Shown: positions 1 through 5,427 of the stretch, piece after piece
Layout of the letters: each line of letters begins with the position of its first letter
Numbering within the stretch: the first letter of the stretch is position 1
Assembly (NCBI GenBank): GCA_913055925.1
Contig: CAJXLH010000206.1
Span: 1 to 5,427, forward strand
DNA length: 5,427 nt
Origin: an uncultured Maritalea sp.
Lineage (GTDB): Bacteria > Pseudomonadota > Alphaproteobacteria > Rhizobiales > Devosiaceae
Reading direction: 5' to 3'
Translations under genes and position numbers: made by a program
The notes under the pieces: model-generated
Databases searched by the model: none
What the model saw: the letters and a program-made list of their open reading frames with translations, nothing else
Told to the model about the DNA's origin: nothing

Positions 1-117
1 TCCACCGATGGACCGCTGGAAAACGTCTTGAAATTCAAGCCGCCAATGGTCTTTAGCCGCGAAAATGCCGACTTCTTGTGCGATACACTAGATGAGGTCA
101 TGGCGCAGTTTGCTTGA
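1..117 (+). CDS. Class III PLP-dependent aminotransferase, C-terminal end (partial)
   Basis: This is the last 38 codons of a gene that begins before the window; the frame is open from base 1 to a TGA stop at 115-117. The peptide contains NVLKFKPPMVFS, followed by an RENADFL-type segment and a final amphipathic helix. That is the usual C-terminus of class III aminotransferases (the 4-aminobutyrate, alanine-glyoxylate and ethanolamine-phosphate lyase-like group). The family transfers amino groups, or eliminates phosphate, using pyridoxal phosphate in the cytoplasm. The PLP lysine and the substrate-specific residues lie outside the window, so neither the substrate nor a possible fusion to an N-terminal kinase-like domain can be judged. 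The family call is fairly sure; the exact enzyme is unknown. Confidence 0.75.
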   Translation, partial: STDGPLENVLKFKPPMVFSRENADFLCDTLDEVMAQFA

Positions 118-141
118 CCTTATACGATAAAGCGTTAGAAA
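114..141 (+). promoter_or_regulatory. Possible sigma-70-type promoter for rimO-folPBK
   Basis: TTGACC at 114-119 matches the -35 consensus well and overlaps the aminotransferase stop codon. A weak -10-like TAGAAA lies 16 bases downstream at 136-141, leaving about 30 bases before the rimO start. The only real intergenic gap ahead of the fol run is here, so a promoter is expected. The -10 match is poor, however, and read-through from the aminotransferase gene is equally possible. Confidence 0.25.
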
Positions 142-171
142 GTGCTTTGATCGTTCAAAAAGGCAGGTTGA

Positions 172-1521
172 ATGAACCAGAACCCAACCATTGGATTGGT
201 CAGCTTAGGCTGTCCGAAAGCACTTGTAGACAGTGAGCGTATTTTGACCACGTTGCGCGCGCAAGGATACAATTTCTCGCGTGATTACGAAGGCTCAGAC
301 CTTGTAATCGTCAACACGTGCGGTTTTTTGGATAGCGCCAAGGCGGAAAGCCTTGAAGCAATTGGCGAAGCCATCAACGAGAACGGCAAAGTTGTCGTTA
401 CAGGCTGTCTTGGTTCTGAAGAGCAATTGATCCGCGACACGCACCCAAAAGTGCTCGCTGTTTCAGGCCCACACCAATATGAAGCGGTTGTTGAGGCGGT
501 GCATGAAAACCTGCCGCCGGTGCACAAGCCTTTTGAAGACCTTGTCCCTGCTGATGGCCTGCGCCTGACACCCCGCCACTATGCTTATCTGAAGATTTCA
601 GAAGGTTGTTCGAACCGTTGCACATTTTGCATCATCCCCGCAATTCGAGGCGACTTGCAGTCTCGCCCAATCGCCAGCGTCCTCTACGAGGCTGAACGCT
701 TGGTGAAAGCCGGGGTCAAAGAAATCATGGTGATTTCGCAAGACACTTCTGCTTACGGCCAAGACATCAAATATGCGACATCTCGCTTCCACAAGCGTGA
801 CGTTGAAGCGCGCTACTACAATTTGGCCGAGGAATTGGGAGAACTGGGCGCATGGATTCGCATGCACTATGTCTACCCTTACCCACACGTCGACAAATCG
901 ATCCACTTGATGGCTGAAGGCAAGATATTGCCTTACCTCGACATTCCGTTCCAGCACGCGGCGCCAAACGTGCTCAAAGCAATGCGTCGTCCTGCAAATC
1001 AGGTCAAAACAGCGGATCGCATCAAATCTTGGCGCGAAATCTGCCCTGACCTCGCGATACGCTCGACTTTCATTGTTGGTTTCCCCGGCGAAACAGATGA
1101 AGATTTCGAACAACTGTTAGAATGGCTCGACGAAACGCAAATTGATCGCGTTGGTGCGTTCACCTATGAGCCGGTCCAAGGCGCGCCAGCGAATGAGCTG
1201 GAAGGCGCGGTGCCTGAAGAGCTCAAACAAGAACGTTATGGCCGCTTGATGGAGAAGGCGCAGGAGATTTCCATTCGCCAGCTCGGCAAACGTGTTGGTC
1301 GGACAATTGATGTTTTAATCGATGATGTTGCACCTGAAGACAATCGTGCGCTCGGCCGCAGCCAATGGGATGCGCCAGAGATTGATGGTCAGGTGTTCAT
1401 CGATGATGCGAGAAACATCAAGCCTGGCGACATGGTCAAAGTCACAATCAATGATTCTGACGAATATGATCTGTTTGGCACACCTGCTGAACAGGAATTT
1501 CGGGTAGAACCAAATGCCTAA
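172..1521 (+). CDS. rimO: Ribosomal protein S12 methylthiotransferase RimO
   Basis: RimO is a cytoplasmic radical-SAM enzyme that adds a methylthio group to the conserved aspartate (Asp88/89) of ribosomal protein S12. The 449-residue product has the three family parts in order. The N-terminal UPF0004 domain has cluster cysteines C14 (in SLGCPKALVDSE), C50 (VNTCGF) and C79 (TGCLG). The radical-SAM domain has the CxxxCxxC motif at C146, C150 and C153 (SEGCSNRCTFCIIP). A C-terminal TRAM domain spans about 376-437. SLGCPKALVDSE and the GRSxxDAPEIDG segment (395-406, Q-W at the variable positions) point to RimO rather than the tRNA enzyme MiaB. Length is normal and both iron-sulfur clusters appear intact. 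The ATG is preceded by AGG at 161-163 and again at 165-167. The gene's end overlaps the start of folP by 8 bases, which implies coupling to folate genes. Confidence 0.96.
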   Translation: MNQNPTIGLVSLGCPKALVDSERILTTLRAQGYNFSRDYEGSDLVIVNTCGFLDSAKAESLEAIGEAINENGKVVVTGCLGSEEQLIRDTHPKVLAVSGPHQYEAVVEAVHENLPPVHKPFEDLVPADGLRLTPRHYAYLKISEGCSNRCTFCIIPAIRGDLQSRPIASVLYEAERLVKAGVKEIMVISQDTSAYGQDIKYATSRFHKRDVEARYYNLAEELGELGAWIRMHYVYPYPHVDKSIHLMAEGKILPYLDIPFQHAAPNVLKAMRRPANQVKTADRIKSWREICPDLAIRSTFIVGFPGETDEDFEQLLEWLDETQIDRVGAFTYEPVQGAPANELEGAVPEELKQERYGRLMEKAQEISIRQLGKRVGRTIDVLIDDVAPEDNRALGRSQWDAPEIDGQVFIDDARNIKPGDMVKVTINDSDEYDLFGTPAEQEFRVEPNA

Positions 1522-2365
1522 GAGCTTCACGCTCACACTTGGCGATAGCACATTGGAGCTAGGGCCCACGCCCCTCGTCATGGGGATATTAAACGCCACA
1601 CCCGACAGCTTTTCGGACGGTGGCGACCATAATCTCGCCAAAGACGCTATTGCCCAAGCAAAGCGCATGATCGCGGAAGGCGCTGACATCATTGATGTCG
1701 GCGGTGAAAGTACCCGACCCGGTGCTGAAGAAGTTGGTGCGCAAGCTGAACTTGATCGTGTCATGCCTGTGCTCGACGCATTAAGCGAATCTCAAATCAG
1801 CGCTCCTGTTTCAATCGACACTTACAAAGCCATCGTCGGGCATCAAGCCATCCAAGCCGGTGCAAAAATCATCAATGATGTTTATGGTTTTCAGCGCGAC
1901 CCTGAATTGGCTGACGTGGCGGCGCACTACAACATGCCATCCATATTGATGCATTGGGACAGGGAACGCGACACCGATAAAGACATAATAACAGAGATGA
2001 ATCGATACTTCGAAAAATCGATTCAAATCGCTGAAGACGCAGGCCTTTCTCGCGCGCAAATCGTTCTCGACCCGGGTTTTGGCTTTGCAAAATCTTACGA
2101 AGAAAATTTTGAGTTGCTCAATCGCCTCAACGAACTTCACGAGTTTGGCTTACCTCTGCTCGTCGGCTTCTCAAGAAAGTCAGCCTTGGGCAAACTACTG
2201 GGGAATGAGCCAAAAGAACGGGTTGCGGCAACCACCGCAACCACGGTACTAGCATATCAACAAGGCACACATATTTTCCGCGTTCATGATGTTCGCGAAA
2301 ACTACGATGTGTTGCAGGTCGCCAAGGCCACCCAATTCGGCCCACCGCCAGCTCAAGAGATCTAA
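1514..2365 (+). CDS. folP: Dihydropteroate synthase
   Basis: This enzyme condenses hydroxymethyl-dihydropterin pyrophosphate with p-aminobenzoate to give dihydropteroate; it is the target of sulfonamides. The 283-residue TIM-barrel protein carries all expected motifs: NATPDSFSDGG at 27-37, GGESTRPG at 63-70, SIDTYK at 100-105, ND at 121-122, DPGFGFAK at 186-193, the pABA/phosphate loop GFSRKS at 218-223, and FRVHDV at 255-260. Loops 1 and 2 look like the ordinary chromosomal form, with nothing resembling an acquired sul gene. The start is constrained: an in-frame TAG lies at 1505-1507, and the ATG at 1514 is the first start after it. No strong ribosome-binding site is close by (AGGA at 1493-1496 is too distant), so translation probably depends on ribosomes finishing rimO, which overlaps by 8 bases. 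folB follows after 2 bases. Confidence 0.97.
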   Translation: MPKSFTLTLGDSTLELGPTPLVMGILNATPDSFSDGGDHNLAKDAIAQAKRMIAEGADIIDVGGESTRPGAEEVGAQAELDRVMPVLDALSESQISAPVSIDTYKAIVGHQAIQAGAKIINDVYGFQRDPELADVAAHYNMPSILMHWDRERDTDKDIITEMNRYFEKSIQIAEDAGLSRAQIVLDPGFGFAKSYEENFELLNRLNELHEFGLPLLVGFSRKSALGKLLGNEPKERVAATTATTVLAYQQGTHIFRVHDVRENYDVLQVAKATQFGPPPAQEI

Positions 2366-2367
2366 AG

Positions 2368-2757
2368 ATGTCAGCAAACAACCGCATCGAAGACAAAATC
2401 ATCCTCTCCGACCTCGCCTTTTATGGCTATCACGGCGTCATGAAGGAAGAGAATGCATTGGGCCAGCGCTTCCGAATTGACTTGGAATGTGGTGTCGATT
2501 TGAGCGCGCCAGGCAAAACTGACGAAGTTGGCGACACAATTTCATACGACCAAATCTTCAAACTCGTCGATGTTGAGTTTAATGCCACGCGCTACAAGCT
2601 GATCGAAGCGCTCGCGCAGCATATCGTCGACAAACTTTTCGACGCATTTGAAACGATTGAATGGGTGCGCATTCGCGTGCGCAAACCCGAAGCGCCAATT
2701 CCAGTGGTCGCTGGTGAGTTTGCCATTGAGATTGTTCGCGATCGGGAGCCAAACTAA
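2368..2757 (+). CDS. folB: Dihydroneopterin aldolase
   Basis: FolB converts 7,8-dihydroneopterin to 6-hydroxymethyl-7,8-dihydropterin and glycolaldehyde, supplying FolK. The 129-residue length is normal for the family, whose members form ring-shaped oligomers. Visible signatures are FYGYHGVMKEENALGQRF at 18-35, with the substrate-region Glu; the SYDQIF segment at 59-64; the LIE motif at 78-80, whose Glu anchors the pterin; and RKPEAPIP at 105-112, with the conserved active-site Lys106. The ATG follows the folP TAA by 2 bases, and a modest AAGAGA at 2355-2360 lies 7 bases upstream as a possible ribosome-binding site. The TAA stop shares its last A with the folK ATG (TAATG). The related epimerase FolX is a less likely alternative because of the folP and folK neighbours. 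Confidence 0.95.
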   Translation: MSANNRIEDKIILSDLAFYGYHGVMKEENALGQRFRIDLECGVDLSAPGKTDEVGDTISYDQIFKLVDVEFNATRYKLIEALAQHIVDKLFDAFETIEWVRIRVRKPEAPIPVVAGEFAIEIVRDREPN

Positions 2758-3194
2758 TGGCCAAAGCTTGGCTCGGCATGGGCGCAAACATCGGCAGACC
2801 ACGTGCGCAATTGTTGGAAGCGCTGCGTCGGCTTGATGCCCATCCAGATATTCACATCCTGCGCAAGTCAACCATTATCGAAACGGACCCTTGGGGCAAA
2901 ACCGATCAAGAGCCGTTCCTCAACATGGCTGTTGAGGTTGAAACTGCTCTCGGGCCCATCGATCTGCTCGATAGCTGCTTGATGATTGAAGAAGCCATGG
3001 GGCGCGTTCGGGAAGAAAAATGGGGCCCGCGCTTAATCGATATCGACGTCATCGCCTATGGGCAAACGCGTATGAACAGCGAACGACTAACGCTACCTCA
3101 CCCGCACGCGCATGAGCGCAGCTTCGTACTCGACCCACTAGAAGAGATCGCACCACAAGTCGGCGAATGGATCAAAAAGGTTGCTAACGCTTAA
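2757..3194 (+). CDS. folK: 2-amino-4-hydroxy-6-hydroxymethyldihydropteridine pyrophosphokinase (HPPK)
   Basis: HPPK moves pyrophosphate from ATP to 6-hydroxymethyl-7,8-dihydropterin, making the substrate of FolP. The 145 residues include the N-terminal LGMGANIG at 6-13, the pterin-region ETDPWGKTDQEPFLN at 42-56, and the signature KWGPRLIDIDVIAYG at 88-102, with the Mg-binding aspartates D95 and D97. The conserved LPHPHAHERSFVLDPLEEI region spans 113-131. It is slightly shorter than many homologues but shows no missing motif. GGGAG at 2744-2748, inside the end of folB, is a good ribosome-binding site 8 bases before the ATG, and the 1-base overlap with folB suggests coupled translation. The gene ends head-on with the ATP12 gene, sharing 4 bases. 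Confidence 0.97.
   Translation: MAKAWLGMGANIGRPRAQLLEALRRLDAHPDIHILRKSTIIETDPWGKTDQEPFLNMAVEVETALGPIDLLDSCLMIEEAMGRVREEKWGPRLIDIDVIAYGQTRMNSERLTLPHPHAHERSFVLDPLEEIAPQVGEWIKKVANA
3191..3194. other. Convergent stop-codon overlap (TTAA)
   Basis: The folK stop (TAA at 3192-3194, + strand) and the ATP12 stop (TTA at 3191-3193 on +, read as TAA on -) interlock in the palindrome TTAA. The two operons therefore have no intergenic spacer, and any termination signal must lie inside the opposing coding sequence. Confidence 0.95.
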
Positions 3195-3973
3195 TCTGAG
3201 CGACCAACTGAATTCAGGACAGTCAAAGCTGCATCAAATTCAGTTCTTTTAAAGGCACGTACGCGCAAAGCTTCCGCATCGTCACCCCATTGCTGTGCTT
3301 GGTAGTTCTCGTCCAAATAGGCGAGTTCCCAAACCTTCTCCGCGTCCCACAGGCCTTCGGCAAGCCCAACGGACAAAACACCTGAGCCAGTAATCGACGT
3401 GAGTGACATAGTGGCAAACGTGCTCATTACACCATACGTCGCAAGGACCTCATTCATCCGAAGCGCAACCTCTTTTGGTTGCTCCTGATGCATGATGCCC
3501 GTGATGACAGAGAATGATAGATCGTAACGATCTTCAAACGATTTGAGCGCGCCGCCCCACTCTTTTTCTTGCAAATCAACTAATTCTTGCGGGCTATCGG
3601 CGCGATAAACCAAAAGGTCGTTGCCGACGAAGCTGACGATCTCTTCCTTGACGGCATCAATCGTTTCGTCGCCACGTTCAATCGAGGTATTCACCAAACG
3701 TGTCAGCGGCATCTTGCTCGGATCGATTTCCTCGACTTGCGCTTCCCATTCTTCAGCCAAAGACTTTGCAAGTGCAGCATTTGGCACGCGCACTGTCTTT
3801 TTTCCGGGCGTCTTAATCGGCTTTCCATCAAGCTCAATTTGAAAAAGACCTTCAACCGCAGACACATCTACCGATTTGTAGAATCGTTTTGGCAATTGCT
3901 GCTTCTGGTGTTTCTGCGCACGACCATAACCATCTTCGCGGTGCGCTTCGGCATCTTCAAGAATGTCCCGCAT
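3191..3973 (-). CDS. ATP12 family F1-ATPase assembly chaperone
   Basis: ATP12 proteins help assemble the F1 sector of ATP synthase; in mitochondria Atp12 binds the unassembled alpha subunit. The 260-residue product fits the family. It has LPKRFYK at 27-33, the LDGKPIKTPGKK strand-loop at 48-59, AEEWEAQ at 73-79, MPLTRLVNTSI at 88-98, DLLVYRA at 119-125, and the C-terminal segment WELAYLDENYQAQQWGDD at 215-232 that resembles the conserved helix-turn of the family. The first 25 or so residues are charged and rich in Gln/Lys, probably a flexible tail; no signal peptide or membrane segment is seen. The ATG lies 4 bases after the HAD stop, with AGGA (TCCT on + at 3981-3984) 7 bases upstream. It is the last gene of the - strand run. 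The direct partner in this organism is inferred from the family. Confidence 0.92.
   Translation of the reverse strand: MRDILEDAEAHREDGYGRAQKHQKQQLPKRFYKSVDVSAVEGLFQIELDGKPIKTPGKKTVRVPNAALAKSLAEEWEAQVEEIDPSKMPLTRLVNTSIERGDETIDAVKEEIVSFVGNDLLVYRADSPQELVDLQEKEWGGALKSFEDRYDLSFSVITGIMHQEQPKEVALRMNEVLATYGVMSTFATMSLTSITGSGVLSVGLAEGLWDAEKVWELAYLDENYQAQQWGDDAEALRVRAFKRTEFDAALTVLNSVGRSD
3206..3250 (+). terminator. Inverted repeat plus T-run past folK, possible fol operon terminator
   Basis: AACTGAATT at 3206-3214 and AATTCAGTT at 3237-3245 are perfect 9-base reverse complements separated by 22 bases. CTTTT follows at 3246-3250. The element starts 12 bases beyond the folK stop, where a + strand terminator would be expected, but lies within the ATP12 coding region. 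The stem has only two G-C pairs and a long loop, so intrinsic termination would be weak; the repeat may be a by-product of coding sequence. Confidence 0.25.
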
Positions 3974-3977
3974 GAAA

Positions 3978-4643
3978 TTATCCTGTTAGTTCGTCAATTG
4001 CCTCAAGCATTTGACCGTAATTTTCAATCACCAAATCGGCACCCGCGGCACGCAGTCTATCAGCATCATGATAGCCCCAGTTCACCCCAAGCGCCCGTGC
4101 GCCAGCCGACTTAGCCATTTCCATATCATAGCTCGTGTCGCCGATCATCACTGTGCGTTGGGCATCAACGCCCGTATCTTTCATCGCCGTATGCACCATA
4201 CCCGGGTGGGGCTTTGATGGATTATTGTCTGGCGTTTGCAACGTATGAAAATGATGACCAAAGCCCTGCTCTCTAAACAGACGCTCGACGCCTTTCAGGC
4301 GCTTGCCTGTGGCAATGCCAAGAAATGTCTCATCTTGGTTGCCCAGCGCATCAATAGTCTCAGCAGCACCATGATAAATAGTTTCGCGGAGCAAACCGTT
4401 TTCGATTTTGTGGTTGATGTTGTCGCGATACTGCTGCGCCAAATCAAACGCTAAATCTTGGTCGTCATTCCCCAATAGCTGAAGCATGATGATTTCAAGG
4501 TTCAACCCAATCCCTGAGCGGACGGCCTGTTCATCTGGCTTAGGCAAACCATTGGCTTCAAATACCTGATGAGCGGCTTCGACAATATGGCCAGCGCTGT
4601 CGACAATTGTGCCATCAACGTCAAATATTGCTAGTCGGATCAA
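3978..4643 (-). CDS. HAD-superfamily phosphatase, phosphoglycolate phosphatase-like
   Basis: This is a cytoplasmic HAD hydrolase of subfamily IA type, 221 residues long. All four catalytic motifs are present: FDVDGT with nucleophile D8 and acid/base D10, T112 in IATGK, K144 in SKPHPG, and GDTSYDMEMA with the metal-binding D169 and D173. A helical cap lies between motifs I and II (about 16-85), as in phosphoglycolate phosphatase and pyrophosphatase PpaX relatives. The substrate cannot be read from the sequence. The start is TTG: an in-frame TGA lies two codons upstream, and no other start precedes D8, so TTG is effectively forced. AAAGGG (CCCTTT on + at 4651-4656) sits 7 bases before it. The TTG overlaps the DUF1801 stop as TTGA, which implies coupled translation. 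Confidence 0.93.
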   Translation of the reverse strand: MIRLAIFDVDGTIVDSAGHIVEAAHQVFEANGLPKPDEQAVRSGIGLNLEIIMLQLLGNDDQDLAFDLAQQYRDNINHKIENGLLRETIYHGAAETIDALGNQDETFLGIATGKRLKGVERLFREQGFGHHFHTLQTPDNNPSKPHPGMVHTAMKDTGVDAQRTVMIGDTSYDMEMAKSAGARALGVNWGYHDADRLRAAGADLVIENYGQMLEAIDELTG

Positions 4644-5014
4644 CCTTCAGCCCTTTCGCGCAAGCCTTCATCCCGAAGTGTTGCATCAAATGCAATCGCA
4701 GCGAGAACGACTTCGCGCATTCCACCACGCTCTAGATCAATTGCGCTGCGGATTTTGATATGCCGCAAGTCTTTGCCCGTACCTTCCAATAATTCATTGG
4801 GGTTAGGCAAATGCGCACCATGGAAAAACTGCAAATTTACATGCTGTTTTTGACCGCAAATCGTAACAATCGTCGAGTTACCAACGAAGCCGGGAAAGCC
4901 CCATCTTTTCATCCGCGCCAGGCTAGGTTCAATTTCAGCAACAAAATCGTAAGCGGCGCGTGCCAGTTCCTCAATATGCGGGTCCAGCTTCGAAAAGTGC
5001 GAAAGATCAGGCAA
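4640..5014 (-). CDS. DUF1801 domain-containing protein, unknown function
   Basis: The 124-residue product resembles the DUF1801 family (YdhG/YjbR/CyaY-like alpha/beta fold). Features seen are an N-terminal helix, the MKRWGFPGFVGN turn at 35-46, strands TIVTICGQKQHVNLQFF at 48-64, and the GAHLPNP..LLEGTGKDLRHIKI stretch at 66-88 that typifies the family. A final helix covers about 97-112. There is no signal peptide or membrane segment. No biochemical role is established that I can cite, and no catalytic residues are obvious. The start is TTG: a TAG (the RluA-family stop) lies in frame two codons upstream, and the next Met is residue 35, after conserved sequence. GAGGAA (TTCCTC on + at 5021-5026) is a strong ribosome-binding site 6-7 bases upstream. 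It overlaps the HAD gene by 4 bases and trails the RluA-family gene by 3. Confidence 0.85.
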   Translation of the reverse strand: MPDLSHFSKLDPHIEELARAAYDFVAEIEPSLARMKRWGFPGFVGNSTIVTICGQKQHVNLQFFHGAHLPNPNELLEGTGKDLRHIKIRSAIDLERGGMREVVLAAIAFDATLRDEGLRERAEG

Positions 5015-5017
5015 CGT

Positions 5018-5427
5018 CTATTCCTCGTCCAACTTGTCTTCGTCTTGAGGATCATAATGCTTTGTGTTGAAACCAAGCAAATCAAACGTTTGCTGCATAT
5101 GCGGCGGCAATGGCGCAGTAATGTCGATGCGTTTTCCGCCTGGCATCGGCAACGCTAGGCGCCGCGCATGGAGGTGCAAGCCCCTCCCAAGATCGTCTGG
5201 CCGCTCCCAGTTCTCAACATTGAAGTAACGCGGGTCGTTGACGATTGGCGTACCAAGTTCAGCCATATGCACACGAAGTTGGTGTGTACGCCCTGTGACT
5301 GGTTTCAAGCTCACCCACGCAAACTTATGCGCAGCTTCGTCAGTTACGGAATAATGCGTCACAGAATGTTGTGCACCCTTCACGCTCTGATCGACCACGA
5401 CCATCTGCTCGCCATCTTCAGTGGCTT
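5018..5427 (-). CDS. RluA-family 23S rRNA pseudouridine synthase, C-terminal part (partial)
   Basis: RluA/RluC/RluD-type enzymes isomerise specific uridines in 23S rRNA (some act on tRNA). About 136 C-terminal codons are visible; the frame stays open to the window edge, so the Met at 5404-5402 is internal and the true start lies beyond. The family hallmark GRTHQLRVHMAELGTPIVNDPRY is present (GRTHQLR at about 5293-5273), followed by the LHLHARRL segment that closes the catalytic domain. The RLDxxTSG motif with the catalytic Asp, and any S4 RNA-binding domain, are outside the window, so the target uridines cannot be assigned. The C-terminus is an acidic tail (PQDEDKLDEE). The TAG stop is 3 bases before the DUF1801 start, and the gene is the most upstream visible member of the - strand run. 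Confidence 0.9.
   Translation of the reverse strand, partial: ATEDGEQMVVVDQSVKGAQHSVTHYSVTDEAAHKFAWVSLKPVTGRTHQLRVHMAELGTPIVNDPRYFNVENWERPDDLGRGLHLHARRLALPMPGGKRIDITAPLPPHMQQTFDLLGFNTKHYDPQDEDKLDEE

Noticed and set aside
129..148. Short stem AAAGC/GCTTT as a terminator for the aminotransferase gene
   Set aside because: The stem is only 5 pairs plus possible wobble pairs, and it is followed by GATCGTTC rather than a T-run.
598..1113. 171-codon open frame on the - strand within rimO
   Set aside because: It lies entirely opposite the radical-SAM domain of rimO, has no recognisable motif, and is explained by codon bias of the real gene.
1315..1764. 149-codon open frame on the - strand across the rimO-folP junction
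   Set aside because: It is antisense to the TRAM domain of rimO and to the conserved start of folP, and looks like a shadow frame.
1514..2365. folP as an acquired sulfonamide-resistance gene
   Set aside because: Its motifs are of the ordinary chromosomal type, it sits in a native fol cluster, and no mobile element is nearby.
3100..3190. Terminator for the - strand run inside the end of folK
   Set aside because: A run of five A at 3175-3179 would read as T on the - strand, but no convincing hairpin precedes it in that direction.
3587..4114. 175-codon open frame on the + strand
   Set aside because: It runs antisense across the ATP12 and HAD genes, both with clear family motifs. Its product has an odd composition and no recognisable domain.

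Overview
The window looks like ordinary chromosomal DNA from an alphaproteobacterium, most likely of the rhizobial order (Hyphomicrobiales). The main clue is an ATP12-family F1-ATPase assembly chaperone, a family found mainly in Alphaproteobacteria and mitochondria, next to an RluA-type pseudouridine synthase and a HAD phosphatase. GC content looks moderate and even throughout. I see no transposase, phage gene, tRNA, rRNA or CRISPR repeat, and no base-composition break suggesting recent transfer. The genus cannot be named from the sequence alone.

Layout. Bases 1-117 are the end of a class III aminotransferase gene on the + strand. After a 54-base gap comes a tight + strand run: rimO (172-1521), folP (1514-2365), folB (2368-2757) and folK (2757-3194). 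Meeting it head-on is a tight - strand run, in transcription order: the 3' part of an RluA-family pseudouridine synthase (5427-5018, beginning outside the window), a DUF1801 protein (5014-4640), a HAD-superfamily phosphatase (4643-3978) and an ATP12-family chaperone (3973-3191). The two runs overlap by the four bases TTAA at 3191-3194, where the folK and ATP12 stop codons interlock. There is almost no non-coding DNA; only 118-171 is longer than a few bases.

How the genes work together. FolB, FolK and FolP carry out consecutive steps of folate synthesis: dihydroneopterin aldolase, then hydroxymethyl-dihydropterin pyrophosphokinase, then dihydropteroate synthase, the sulfonamide target. RimO methylthiolates ribosomal protein S12 and is joined to folP by an 8-base overlap. 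The - strand run combines rRNA modification, a small-molecule phosphatase of unknown substrate, a protein of unknown function, and ATP synthase assembly. Short spacings and overlaps with ribosome-binding sites inside the preceding genes suggest translational coupling in both runs.

I found no convincing undescribed system. The points most worth a second look are the two consecutive TTG start codons, the DUF1801 gene within the rluA-HAD-ATP12 run, the interlocked convergent stops, and an inverted repeat just past folK that may end fol transcription inside the ATP12 coding region.
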